Source of the DNA: CALBZH01 sp964538515
GTDB lineage: Bacteria; Desulfobacterota; Syntrophobacteria; Syntrophobacterales; Syntrophobacteraceae
Direction: 5' to 3'
Assembly (NCBI GenBank): GCA_964538515.1
Contig: CAZIEW010000009.1
Span: forward strand, 24,139-88,138
DNA length: 64,000 nucleotides
A program made the translations under genes and the position numbers. Every line of letters starts with the position of its first letter. Position 1 is the first letter of the stretch. The notes under the pieces are model-generated. The model did not search any database, was not told the DNA's origin, and saw nothing but the letters and a program-made list of their open reading frames with translations. Below are positions 35,190 through 43,553 of this stretch, one piece after another.

Positions 35190-36037
35190 TGGTGACGTCC
35201 GAAGAAAGTCATTGCATGGAGGCGAAAAAGCGCACCTTGCGTCTGGGAGTGCTGGTTTCCGGAGGGGGCACGAACCTCCAGGCCCTCATCGACCGCTCCC
35301 GCTCAGGCGATTTGGCGGCCGAGGTGGTTGTCGTTGTGAGCGACAACAAGGACGCTTACGGCCTTGTGCGCGCGCAAGCAGCCTCCATTCCGGCTCATGT
35401 GGTGAATTACAGGGGGCGGCGTGGGCAGGAGCCCTCGGGATCAAGCCTGGCCCCGCTGCCCAGCGATCTCGACGAAATCGACCGCAAACAACGTATCCTC
35501 AAGAATCCGGACCCATCGGCGCGTCGAGAGCAGCTTACCCGGCTCCTTCTGGCAGAACGAGAGCTGATCGGTTGTCTGGACCGTTATCGGCCGGATTACA
35601 TCTGCCTTGCGGGGTTCATGCGCCTGGTGTCGCCTTATTTCCTGTCCCACTTCAACCGCGACGGACAATGGCGGGTGCTGAATATTCACCCTGCACTCCT
35701 CCCTTCCTTTCCCGGACAGCACGGCTACGACGACACCTACCATTATGGCGGCAAGTGGGGAGGCGTTACGGTTCATTTCGTGGACGAAGGGGAGGACACG
35801 GGCCCGATCATCGCCCAGGCCCCATTCCCCATATGGCCGAACGAAAGCCTGGAGAGGATGCGGGAAAGGGGATTGAGCATCGAATATGAGGTCTACGCCC
35901 AGTGCGTCAACTGGCTTGCCGCCGAGCAAGTCCGCATCGAGCACACCAGCACCGGCCGCATCAAGACCCTCATCACGGATCCCCACTATCCTGACATCCT
36001 GGCCCGATGGATGCATCAGGCGCTTGCACCGACCTGA
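35189..36037 (+). CDS. purN: Phosphoribosylglycinamide formyltransferase-like protein with internal insertion
   Basis: Transfers a formyl group from 10-formyl-tetrahydrofolate to GAR. Motifs are GVLVSGGGTNLQAL near the start, NIHPALLPSFPG with N165 and H167, and D203 in DEGEDTGPIIAQ; the Asn-to-Asp distance of 38 equals that of Escherichia coli PurN (N106, D144). Residues about 76-118 form a hydrophilic insertion (GRRGQEPSGSS through DPSARREQ) not found in typical 190-210-residue enzymes, giving 282 residues. The start at 35189 overlaps the purQ stop by one base; ATG 35216 is an alternative. Confidence 0.87.
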   Translation: MVTSEESHCMEAKKRTLRLGVLVSGGGTNLQALIDRSRSGDLAAEVVVVVSDNKDAYGLVRAQAASIPAHVVNYRGRRGQEPSGSSLAPLPSDLDEIDRKQRILKNPDPSARREQLTRLLLAERELIGCLDRYRPDYICLAGFMRLVSPYFLSHFNRDGQWRVLNIHPALLPSFPGQHGYDDTYHYGGKWGGVTVHFVDEGEDTGPIIAQAPFPIWPNESLERMRERGLSIEYEVYAQCVNWLAAEQVRIEHTSTGRIKTLITDPHYPDILARWMHQALAPT

Positions 36038-36072
36038 GCTTGGGCAGAGCATCTCGCGGACCGGACACCGGT

Positions 36073-37257
36073 TCAGGAGGCGTCAATCTTGGCCAGCAGA
36101 TCGGCGGCCCTCTTGAAGCTGGGATCGAGCCGAAGTGCTTCTTTGAAGGACTTCCGTGCCTTCTCCTTTTCCTGCCGGTTGAGCTGCAGGACTCCCAGAT
36201 TGTAATGGATCGCTGCGTTGTGCGGGTGACTCTTCAACGCCATGGAGTAGAATCGCTCCGCGTCGGCCAGCTTCCCCTGGCGACGCAGAGCGATTCCGAG
36301 CCGATTGTAGGTTTCAACTTGATTGGGATTGTCTTTCAGGACTTTGACGAAAAGCTCCTCCGCTTCATTGAAGCATTCGGCCTCCATGTAAGCCTCCGCG
36401 ATCTTGAGAAGGTAGGTCTCTTTCTCATCTTGAGGAGTGATTTTGGCAGCTTTTTCCAAACAGGCTTTTCCATCATCCTCCCGACCCGCCTGAAACAGCA
36501 GTCGTCCTAGCCCAATCTTCCGATCCACCTCCAGGGGACTCAGCCGGTCCGCGACTTCAAGCAGGTTGATCGCCTCTTTCTTGTCTCCGAGCTTGAGCTT
36601 CAGCGCCGCATAGTTCTTGTACGCCGGAAGGAAGATATCGGACTTGCCGATAGCTCGCTGGAAACAAAGCTCCGCCTGCTCGGGCTGGTTGAGATGAAGC
36701 AGGCACTCTCCCTTGAGATTCAGCCACTTGGGCTTCAGGTCGGGGAGCTTCCCTTCCAGGATGCCGATCTTTTCCAGCGTCTCAGCCCAATAGCCCTGCT
36801 CCTTCAGCTTTTCGATCTCCCTGAAAAGGACCTCTTCGGGATCTTGGTATTTCGCAAAGATGGCATCCACACGCTTCTTCAGCTCGGTATAGGAAAACGG
36901 CTTGACCAGATAGTCGTATGCACCCCATTCTGCCGTGAGCGCAACCACATCCTGGATGGATTCACCGGAGATGATCAGAAAAGGCACATCGCGCAGGTCG
37001 ATTCGACTACGACATCTCCGAAGCAACCTGCCTCCATCCAGACGGGGCATGTTCACATCGGTGATGACCAGGTGGAAGGACTGGACCTGCATCTTCTCCC
37101 AAGCTTCCTCACCGTCGATCGCTTCCTCGATCGCTTCGAAGTAGCGCATCTGATAGAGCATCTTTCTGAGGATGCTCCTCATGGAAGGGTGATCATCAAC
37201 CGCGAGAACCTTCAGTGAGTGCTCCGCAATTCTCCCCACAGGCGCCTCTTTCTTCAC
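36073..37257 (-). CDS. Response regulator with C-terminal TPR repeats
   Basis: 394 residues. A CheY-like receiver (about 15-135) has acidic pair D21-D22, phosphoacceptor D67 (VITDVNMPRLDGG) and the conserved lysine in DYLVKPFSY. The rest consists of tetratricopeptide repeats, clearest near the end (QVETYNRLGIALRRQGKLA, AIHYNLGVLQLNRQEKEKA). Receiver-TPR proteins pass phosphorylation state to partner proteins rather than to DNA. No histidine kinase is adjacent. It converges on purN with only 35 bases between. rmuC lies directly upstream on the same strand, 23 bases away. Confidence 0.88.
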   Translation of the reverse strand: MKKEAPVGRIAEHSLKVLAVDDHPSMRSILRKMLYQMRYFEAIEEAIDGEEAWEKMQVQSFHLVITDVNMPRLDGGRLLRRCRSRIDLRDVPFLIISGESIQDVVALTAEWGAYDYLVKPFSYTELKKRVDAIFAKYQDPEEVLFREIEKLKEQGYWAETLEKIGILEGKLPDLKPKWLNLKGECLLHLNQPEQAELCFQRAIGKSDIFLPAYKNYAALKLKLGDKKEAINLLEVADRLSPLEVDRKIGLGRLLFQAGREDDGKACLEKAAKITPQDEKETYLLKIAEAYMEAECFNEAEELFVKVLKDNPNQVETYNRLGIALRRQGKLADAERFYSMALKSHPHNAAIHYNLGVLQLNRQEKEKARKSFKEALRLDPSFKRAADLLAKIDAS

Positions 37258-37280
37258 CGTTCCTGACTCAAGACCATCAG

Positions 37281-38834
37281 TCAGCCTATTGCCCCATCCG
37301 TGTCGTCCCTTATGTCAGAATGCCGCACCCTCTTGTCAATGACCTCCAGGGGCTCGATTTCCGTCCCGTTGGTCGCACCAAGCTCCTTGAATCGGCGCGC
37401 CGCGACCAGCACACGGCCTTCAAGGGAGCCCACAGCTCGATTGTAGGACTCGACGGCGCGCTCAAGCCCCTTTCTGACATCATGAAAATGAGCCGCTAGA
37501 GAGCGAATGCGATCATAAAGCAGTCTCCCCAGATCACTGATGGCTGCCGCGTTTTCAGCGATTTTCTCCTGTTTCCAGCCATAGGCAACGGCTCTCAAAA
37601 GCGCAATCAAAGTCGTTGGTGTCGCCAGAATAACACGGCGCTCGACGCCGTACTCGATCAATGCGGGATCCTGTTCCAGAGCGGCACCGAAAAAGGGCTC
37701 ACCCGGCAAGAACAGAACCGCAAACTCGGGCGCGGGCTGGAACTGGTCCCAGTAGGCCTTGCTCCCAAGCATGGTCAGGTGCGAGCGGAGGTGCCGTGCG
37801 TGCTCCTGGAGGCAGGCGGTCCGCCGGACGTCCTCGGTTGCCTGGGTTGCCTCCAGGTAAGCCTGAAGCGGTGCCTTGGCATCCACGATGACGTTCCGTC
37901 CGTTGGGAAGCCGAATGACCATATCCGGGCGCAAGCGACCCGCCTCACCAGCCACGGATTCCTGCTGCACAAAGTCGCAATACTCGACCATTCCTGCGAT
38001 TTCCACCACGCGCTTCAGCTGGATTTCGCCCCACCGCCCCCGTACAGTCGGTGTCCTGAGGGCCTGTACCAGATTGGTGGTCTCCCGCTGCAGCAGCGAC
38101 TGTGTTTGTGCGAGGGACTGAATCTGCTCCGTCAGACTCACATAGGCGCTAGCCCTAACCGCTTCGATCTCTTGAATGCGCCCGGAGACCTTCTCGAGGG
38201 CCTCTTGAACAGGTCTGACCAGATCCCCAATGGAACGCTGTCTGACTTCCAGATCGTGCTGAGCTCCCTGCTGATATCGATCGAGCGATGCGCGGGCCAG
38301 CTCAAGAAACGCCTGGTTGCTTTCCCGAAGCACTTCTCCGGAAAGCGCCCTGAAAGCATCGGAAAAATGCGCCTTCGCCTCGCCCAGCAAGGCGACCTTC
38401 TCCTGGATGGCCAGCTTCTCGCCCTCCAGCCGGGTTTCCATCTCCGTCAGACGTGTCACCAAAGTGGTGTTCTCGCGCTGCCGACGCGAGAGCTCCTCTT
38501 CCTTTGCCGCGAGCAACGCCATGAGCTCCGGAATGCGAAGATTCTTTTCCTCCGCGGCAGCCTTCTTCTCGGTGCAAGCCTGGTATTCTTCACGCACCCG
38601 CTTCTCCTCGGTCTGCGTAAGCTCCAGGATCCGATTGAGCTCCTGCATCTGCTGCTCCTTGGCATTCAGACGCTCGCTGAGCGCCGTTCGCTCCACCTCC
38701 CATTCCCCCTGCAGCACGTCGTAGGTACGGCGCACACGCAGCAGGAAGAAAACCGACGTGATGAGAGCCCCCAACAGCAGACCGGCCGCGGTGAAGGCAA
38801 GAGCAAGGAGCCAGTGGTCAGAAATCCCTTCCAT
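37281..38834 (-). CDS. rmuC: RmuC-family protein (DNA recombination)
   Basis: 517 residues: one N-terminal membrane helix (about 9-31), a long coiled coil (about 38-260) rich in Glu, Gln, Arg and Leu, then the RmuC nuclease-like domain with RGRWGEIQLKRVVEIAGM, LRPDMVIRLPNGRNVIVDAKAPL and FVLFLPGE-like FAVLFLPGEPFF. RmuC limits inversion between short inverted repeats in Escherichia coli; its mechanism is not settled. The divergent PfkB-family gene starts about 140 bases away. The receiver-TPR gene follows closely downstream. Confidence 0.9.
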   Translation of the reverse strand: MEGISDHWLLALAFTAAGLLLGALITSVFFLLRVRRTYDVLQGEWEVERTALSERLNAKEQQMQELNRILELTQTEEKRVREEYQACTEKKAAAEEKNLRIPELMALLAAKEEELSRRQRENTTLVTRLTEMETRLEGEKLAIQEKVALLGEAKAHFSDAFRALSGEVLRESNQAFLELARASLDRYQQGAQHDLEVRQRSIGDLVRPVQEALEKVSGRIQEIEAVRASAYVSLTEQIQSLAQTQSLLQRETTNLVQALRTPTVRGRWGEIQLKRVVEIAGMVEYCDFVQQESVAGEAGRLRPDMVIRLPNGRNVIVDAKAPLQAYLEATQATEDVRRTACLQEHARHLRSHLTMLGSKAYWDQFQPAPEFAVLFLPGEPFFGAALEQDPALIEYGVERRVILATPTTLIALLRAVAYGWKQEKIAENAAAISDLGRLLYDRIRSLAAHFHDVRKGLERAVESYNRAVGSLEGRVLVAARRFKELGATNGTEIEPLEVIDKRVRHSDIRDDTDGAIG

Positions 38835-38977
38835 CCGGTCCTTTCTGATTGCTCAAGGACGAGGATCTTCGTTAAACTGCAGTCCAAGGAGAAAGCCGAT
38901 TGTCGCTTCCACCCTAACAGAATCTTTTGTAATCCAGTATCTTAAAAGTTGACGCGAGGCAAGTGGAGCACGTGGTG

Positions 38978-39910
38978 ATGTGCCAGAAGCCGTCTTCGCA
39001 CCCTTCCCGCTCCACTCCCTGCGTGGAGCTCGACGTTCTCTGCGTTGGGCACGCGGCCTTCGACATCGCTCTGACCGTCGAGCGACATCCGGGGCCGGAT
39101 GAGAAATGCGCAGCCACTGCCATCCTGTTCTCTGGCGGCGGACCGGCGGCAAATGGCTCCGTGGCCGTCGCGAGGCTTGGCGGTCGCAGCGCATTCCTCG
39201 GCTACCTCTCCACTGACCCGTTTGGTGAAAGACACATGGAGGAGCTCGTCCGGGAATCCGTGCAAGTGGAATGGATCGTCAGGGGCCCTTATCCCAGCCC
39301 AATCTCCATGATTCTCGTGAAACCCGATGGATCCAGAACCGTCGTCAACCACAAGGCCCAAACCCCGTCGCTCAAACCCGGTCAAGTGTGCCTCTCGACC
39401 TGCCGCCCCAAAGTTGTTCTGCTCGATGGGCACGAGCCGGATATTGCGCCATGCATCTTGAAGCATGCATCGAAGGTGGGGGCAAAGACCGTACTGGACG
39501 CCGGGTCAGTCCACCGAGGCACTGTGGAGCTCCTGGCGCAGGCAAGCTTTGTGATTGCATCGGAGCGTTTCGCACTTGATTTCGCAAAGGTCGAGGATCC
39601 CGTTGTGGGGCTCGAGCACCTGAGCCGCCACACCGCGTGGGCGGCGGTCACGTTGGGAGACGAAGGAGTCGCCTGGTGTGACGGGTCCACCGTGCGGCAG
39701 CTCAGCGCCCATCCGGTCCGGACTGTGGATACAACCGGGGCGGGAGATGTCTTTCATGGTGCCTTTGCCCTCGAGATTGCGCGCGGGGCGTCGGCTGAGC
39801 GGGCTTTACACTTCGCCAACGCAGCGGCCGCCTTGGCCTGTACCCGGCTCGGCGCCCGGGCGGGAGCCCCTCTGAGGAGCGAGGTGGACGCTCTGCTGAA
39901 CAATCCGTGA
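38978..39910 (+). CDS. PfkB-family sugar kinase
   Basis: Ribokinase-fold kinase, 310 residues. The N-terminal motif GGGPAANGSVAVARLG (substrate lid) and the C-terminal DTTGAGDVFHGAFAL with its catalytic aspartate are both intact, so it should be active. The sugar or nucleoside substrate cannot be told from sequence alone. ATG at 38978 has GGAG 9 bases upstream; GTG at 38963 opens the frame earlier. It is followed 88 bases later by the SagB-like gene in the same direction. Confidence 0.85.
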   Translation: MCQKPSSHPSRSTPCVELDVLCVGHAAFDIALTVERHPGPDEKCAATAILFSGGGPAANGSVAVARLGGRSAFLGYLSTDPFGERHMEELVRESVQVEWIVRGPYPSPISMILVKPDGSRTVVNHKAQTPSLKPGQVCLSTCRPKVVLLDGHEPDIAPCILKHASKVGAKTVLDAGSVHRGTVELLAQASFVIASERFALDFAKVEDPVVGLEHLSRHTAWAAVTLGDEGVAWCDGSTVRQLSAHPVRTVDTTGAGDVFHGAFALEIARGASAERALHFANAAAALACTRLGARAGAPLRSEVDALLNNP

Positions 39911-39998
39911 CGCCGCGCAGGCCCAGGCTCGGCTTCCGCCCCTAAAACGGTCTTCAATAAGGGCTTTCCTCCACCAGGACAGAGAGAAGAGGCAACGC

Positions 39999-41630
39999 AT
40001 GCCAAGCGCATTACACGAAGTTCAAGAATACCACGAGACGACCAAGCACCAGTTTCACCAATACGCCAGAGGACCCGGCTACCTGGATTGGGCCAGCCAG
40101 CCCGACCCCTTTCGCCGTTACGAGGGTACCCCCTTGATTCCTCTCGAAAGGCCTTCCGCCGAAGCAACGGTCCTCTACGACTCGGTCATGAACGGGATCC
40201 TGCCACCGGCTCGTCCCCTGACACACCTCAGCCTGTCAACACTTCTGTTCCACAGTCTCGCGCTCTCGGCGTGGAAGCAAGCGGGCTCGGAAAAGTGGGC
40301 GCTCCGGGTGAGCCCGTCGAGCGGAAACTTGCATCCCACTGAAGCCTACGTCATTTGCGGTCCGGTGGAAGGTCTCCACGGCTCTCCAGCGGTGTTCCAC
40401 TATGCCCCCAAAGTGCACGGACTCGAGCTCCGGGCGGCTCTTCCAGACACGATCTGGCAGGAGTTGGCGGAGGGGCTGCCGGAGGGCGGTGTGCTCCTTG
40501 CACTTTCGTCCATTCCATGGCGTGAATCATGGAAATATGGTGAACGAGCTTACCGCTACTGTCAACTGGATGTGGGGCACGCCTTGGGAGCCATCAGCGT
40601 GGCGGCCGCAGGACTGGGCTGGAGGGCCATGCTGATGGATCATTTCTCTACGGACCAGGTGGCAGCGCTATGCGGTCTCGCCGACTCAGCAGGGCCGGAA
40701 TCCGAGCATGCGGACTGCCTCGTTGCCCTGATCCCTGAATCCTCCGCTGCAACCGTCCACTCGCCTCCGGTCAGGGGAGCCGCCCCCTCCGTTCTCGCTG
40801 CACTCGACTGGCAAGGCAGACCGAACCAGCTGAGCCACTCCCATGCGCGTTGGGAGATCATCGATGACGTCGCTGCTGCCTGTAAGAAACCGCCAACGGA
40901 CTGGGAATGGCCGTTCTCGGAAGCCCAGCCAGGCGTCCAGGAGGAGCAGCCGGTGCGTCCCATGAGTCTCAGTGGAATCGTCCGTCAAAGACGAAGTGCG
41001 GTTTCCATGGATGGAATCTCCTCGATGGAGAAGATTGTCTTTTATCGCATACTCCAGCGACTCATGGTCGGGGGAGCACGGCCGCCGTTCTGTTCTCTGC
41101 CATGGCCGCCCCGAGCGCATCTGGCTGTCTTCGTTCACCGCGTCTCCGGGCTCAGACAAGGACTTTACCTCCTTTGCCGCAACGACGAAGAAGAGACTGC
41201 TCTGAGGCAGTCGATGCAGGACCGCTTCCTTTGGGAAAGACCGGCCGGCTGCCCCGCGGCGCTGCCATTCTTCTTGCTGGCGGATGGCGACATGAGGAAG
41301 GTTGCCGCACAGGTTTCCTGCTATCAAGATATCGCTGGAGAAGGCTGTTTTAGCGTGGCAATGATCGTACGGTATTCAGACACCCTGGAGCGTCAAGGGG
41401 CCTGGTCATACCCTCGCCTCTTCTGGGAATGCGGCATGATTGGCCAGGTTCTCTACCTGGAAGCCGAAGCGGCACGGCTGCGGGGAACGGGAATCGGGTG
41501 TTTCTTTGATGATCCGCTTCATTTGCTGCTGGGCTTGAAGGGCAGAGCCTACCAGGATCTTTACCACTTCACCATCGGCGGTCCCGTTGACGATCCCCGC
41601 CTGTCAACGCTGCCAGCCTACCCGGAATGA
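39999..41630 (+). CDS. SagB/ThcOx-like tandem nitroreductase-domain protein
   Basis: 543 residues made of two nitroreductase-type (FMN) domains. The first (about 55-250) has the SagB-like signature RVSPSSGNLHPTEAY at 103-117. The second starts near 322 with LSGIVRQRRSAVSMDG and ends with a long helical region. SagB-type dehydrogenases oxidise azolines to azoles in thiazole/oxazole-modified peptides, but no cyclodehydratase, leader peptide or transporter gene is nearby, so the substrate is unknown. Stand-alone proteins of this layout occur in several anaerobes. FMN binding is inferred from family. Confidence 0.78.
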   Translation: MPSALHEVQEYHETTKHQFHQYARGPGYLDWASQPDPFRRYEGTPLIPLERPSAEATVLYDSVMNGILPPARPLTHLSLSTLLFHSLALSAWKQAGSEKWALRVSPSSGNLHPTEAYVICGPVEGLHGSPAVFHYAPKVHGLELRAALPDTIWQELAEGLPEGGVLLALSSIPWRESWKYGERAYRYCQLDVGHALGAISVAAAGLGWRAMLMDHFSTDQVAALCGLADSAGPESEHADCLVALIPESSAATVHSPPVRGAAPSVLAALDWQGRPNQLSHSHARWEIIDDVAAACKKPPTDWEWPFSEAQPGVQEEQPVRPMSLSGIVRQRRSAVSMDGISSMEKIVFYRILQRLMVGGARPPFCSLPWPPRAHLAVFVHRVSGLRQGLYLLCRNDEEETALRQSMQDRFLWERPAGCPAALPFFLLADGDMRKVAAQVSCYQDIAGEGCFSVAMIVRYSDTLERQGAWSYPRLFWECGMIGQVLYLEAEAARLRGTGIGCFFDDPLHLLLGLKGRAYQDLYHFTIGGPVDDPRLSTLPAYPE

Positions 41631-41846
41631 AGCCTCCATCCTCATTCCGGAGAGCGGTTGGAGCCAGTGCGCCCGGCTTTCCTGATCGCTCCCTTTTGGA
41701 CTGGATGGAGAGAAGCAAACAAGAATTTGCTTTTGGTGCGGGATTTTTGTAGATAAAGCCATTCTGATGTGGGTTTGGAAGAGAGCCTTTGCTGACACCG
41801 CTCCGATCGACCATTGACACCCATCCATTCAGCAGGAGGAAGGACG

Positions 41847-42581
41847 ATGAAGGTTACCGGAAGACTTCATGGCTGGCTACCCGTTATAATCGCTCTGGCT
41901 CTCGTGATTGCCGTCGCACCCTTTCTCTGGGCTTCCAGCCCTGGTCCCGGTGTCACCGCTGACCAGGCGTTGACAAAGTTGCAGGAAGGCAACGCCCGTT
42001 TCTCCGGGGGGAGCGTCACGCATCCCAACTGCGATCCCGCAAGGCGCTCTCTGACGGCATCCCAGGGGCAAACGCCTTTTGCCACCATCCTGAGCTGTTC
42101 GGATTCACGGGTGCCGGTGGAGCTGCTCTTCGATTCGGGCATCGGGGATCTTTTTATCATCCGGGTCGCCGGCAACGTTGCGGATACCGACGAGATCGGA
42201 TCGATGGAATATGGCGTCGACCACCTGGGTACGCCGTTGCTGGTGGTGCTGGGCCACACCAAATGCGGGGCAGTCACGGCAACGGTCCAAGAAGCAGCCG
42301 TGCACGGCCACCTTCCGAGCCTGATCGGCAAGATCGAGCCCGCCGTGGAGAAAGCCAAGTCCGCCAACCCGTCCGCGGGCAAGGAAGCCCTGGTCGACGA
42401 AGCCATCAAGGCCAACATCTGGCAGGCCATCGAAGATACGCTCTCAGAAAGTGAGACCATCCGGAAGGCCGTCATTGCAGGGAAAGCGAAAGTCGTGGGA
42501 GCCCTTTACGATATCGAGAAGGGTACGGTGACCTTTTTGGGGAGTCATCCGAATCAGGCCAAGATCCTCGCGGGCCAATGA
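41847..42581 (+). CDS. Exported beta-class carbonic anhydrase
   Basis: Interconverts CO2 and bicarbonate. The zinc ligands C84, H137 and C140 and the D86-R88 dyad are all present (LSCSDSRVP, LGHTKCGAVT). The first 30 residues form a Sec signal (LPVIIALALVIAVAPFLWAS), so the enzyme is expected in the periplasm. ATG 41847 follows AGGAGGAAGGACG; the frame opens earlier at 41814. The next gene overlaps its stop by ATGA, which couples it with an HEXXH protein. Confidence 0.92.
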   Translation: MKVTGRLHGWLPVIIALALVIAVAPFLWASSPGPGVTADQALTKLQEGNARFSGGSVTHPNCDPARRSLTASQGQTPFATILSCSDSRVPVELLFDSGIGDLFIIRVAGNVADTDEIGSMEYGVDHLGTPLLVVLGHTKCGAVTATVQEAAVHGHLPSLIGKIEPAVEKAKSANPSAGKEALVDEAIKANIWQAIEDTLSESETIRKAVIAGKAKVVGALYDIEKGTVTFLGSHPNQAKILAGQ

Positions 42582-43210
42582 GGACGGACGGTGCAATCCT
42601 GGCCGACAGACGACGGATAGGGATGAACGTCATGGGAAGTGCGGACCGACCGGGCAGAGACGATGTTGCCGTTGTCCGGGCTCCATTCGGTCCTGACGAG
42701 ATCGCTGTCTTGAATCGAGCCATAGAGATCGCCGAAGAGCTGGTCAGCGACCATTTCAAGATTTCAACTTCGGAGTGGAAACGCTATCGATACGACATTC
42801 AAACCTTGGCACACTTGAATGAGGCCGAGATCACGGATTTGGCGTTCGCCCAAATTCGTCGATACCTGAGATGCCCGGATCAGCGTTTGCGAGGGGGCAA
42901 TCCCGGGGACTTCTTCAAGATATGCCTGCAGGACCACGTTGTCCGACGGGCTTTGACGCGAGACGATAGGATCGCACTCCTGCCGCTCGGGCTCTACATC
43001 ATGACGCACGAGCTGATCCACGTGATCCGGTTCACGCGGTTTCTGCAGAGCTTTGACACCTCCGACAGCGAGCGTGAGGCCGAGGAGCAGCGTGTGCATG
43101 CGCAGACCTACCGTCTCTTGCGCCATTGCAAGGTGGCCGGCATCGGGGAAGTCCTGAGCGCTTTCGGGGATTGCAGCAACATGGAGACTTTTCTCGGTGG
43201 CCAGGAATAG
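42578..43210 (+). CDS. Conserved protein with HEXXH motif
   Basis: 210 residues, not assigned to a named family. H144-E145-L-I-H148 (MTHELIHVIRF) is a zinc-metallopeptidase-type signature, with E169 and E170 downstream as a possible third ligand. The protein is otherwise helical, with DDVAVVRAPFGPDEIAVLNRAIE early and no signal peptide or membrane helix. It overlaps the carbonic anhydrase stop by four bases (ATGA) and ends directly before gatC. Later in-frame ATGs at 42623 and 42632 are possible starts. Peptidase activity is only a suggestion from the motif. Confidence 0.7.
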   Translation: MRTDGAILADRRRIGMNVMGSADRPGRDDVAVVRAPFGPDEIAVLNRAIEIAEELVSDHFKISTSEWKRYRYDIQTLAHLNEAEITDLAFAQIRRYLRCPDQRLRGGNPGDFFKICLQDHVVRRALTRDDRIALLPLGLYIMTHELIHVIRFTRFLQSFDTSDSEREAEEQRVHAQTYRLLRHCKVAGIGEVLSAFGDCSNMETFLGGQE

Positions 43211-43237
43211 ATGGAACAACCAAGGATGAGCAGGACC

Positions 43238-43528
43238 ATGAGCGAAAAGATCACCCGGGATGAAGTCCGACATGTGGCCGAGCTGGCGCGGCTTGAGCTG
43301 TCCGAAGCCGACGAGCTCGCGCTTACCGGTCAGATGAACAGCATTCTCAGTTACATGGATAAGCTCAACCAGCTGGACACGCTGGATGTCCCCCCAACCA
43401 CCCACGCCATTCAGCTGCAAAATGTCTTCCGGCCCGATGCCGTCCAACCGTCCCTGGACCGCGCCGCCTCTCTGGCCAATGCGCCGGAAACCGATCGAGT
43501 CAGCTTCATCGTCCCGAAAGTGATTTAG
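43238..43528 (+). CDS. gatC: Asp/Glu-tRNA amidotransferase subunit C
   Basis: Small subunit of GatCAB, which converts misacylated Asp-tRNA-Asn or Glu-tRNA-Gln to the amidated form. The sequence begins MSEKITRDEVRHVAELARLE and continues with the conserved QMNSILSYMDKLNQLDT, PTTHAIQLQNVFRPD and a C-terminal VPKVI. ATG 43238 gives 96 residues, the family norm; ATG 43211 and 43226 are in frame and also have AGGA upstream. gatA follows after 25 bases. gatB is not here. Confidence 0.92.
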   Translation: MSEKITRDEVRHVAELARLELSEADELALTGQMNSILSYMDKLNQLDTLDVPPTTHAIQLQNVFRPDAVQPSLDRAASLANAPETDRVSFIVPKVI

Positions 43529-43553
43529 CAAAGAAGGGAGTGCGGTTACCAGA

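Noticed and set aside
36060..36072. ACCGG-ACA-CCGGT hairpin between purN and the receiver-TPR gene
   Set aside because: Five-base stem with no U-run on either strand; too weak to call.
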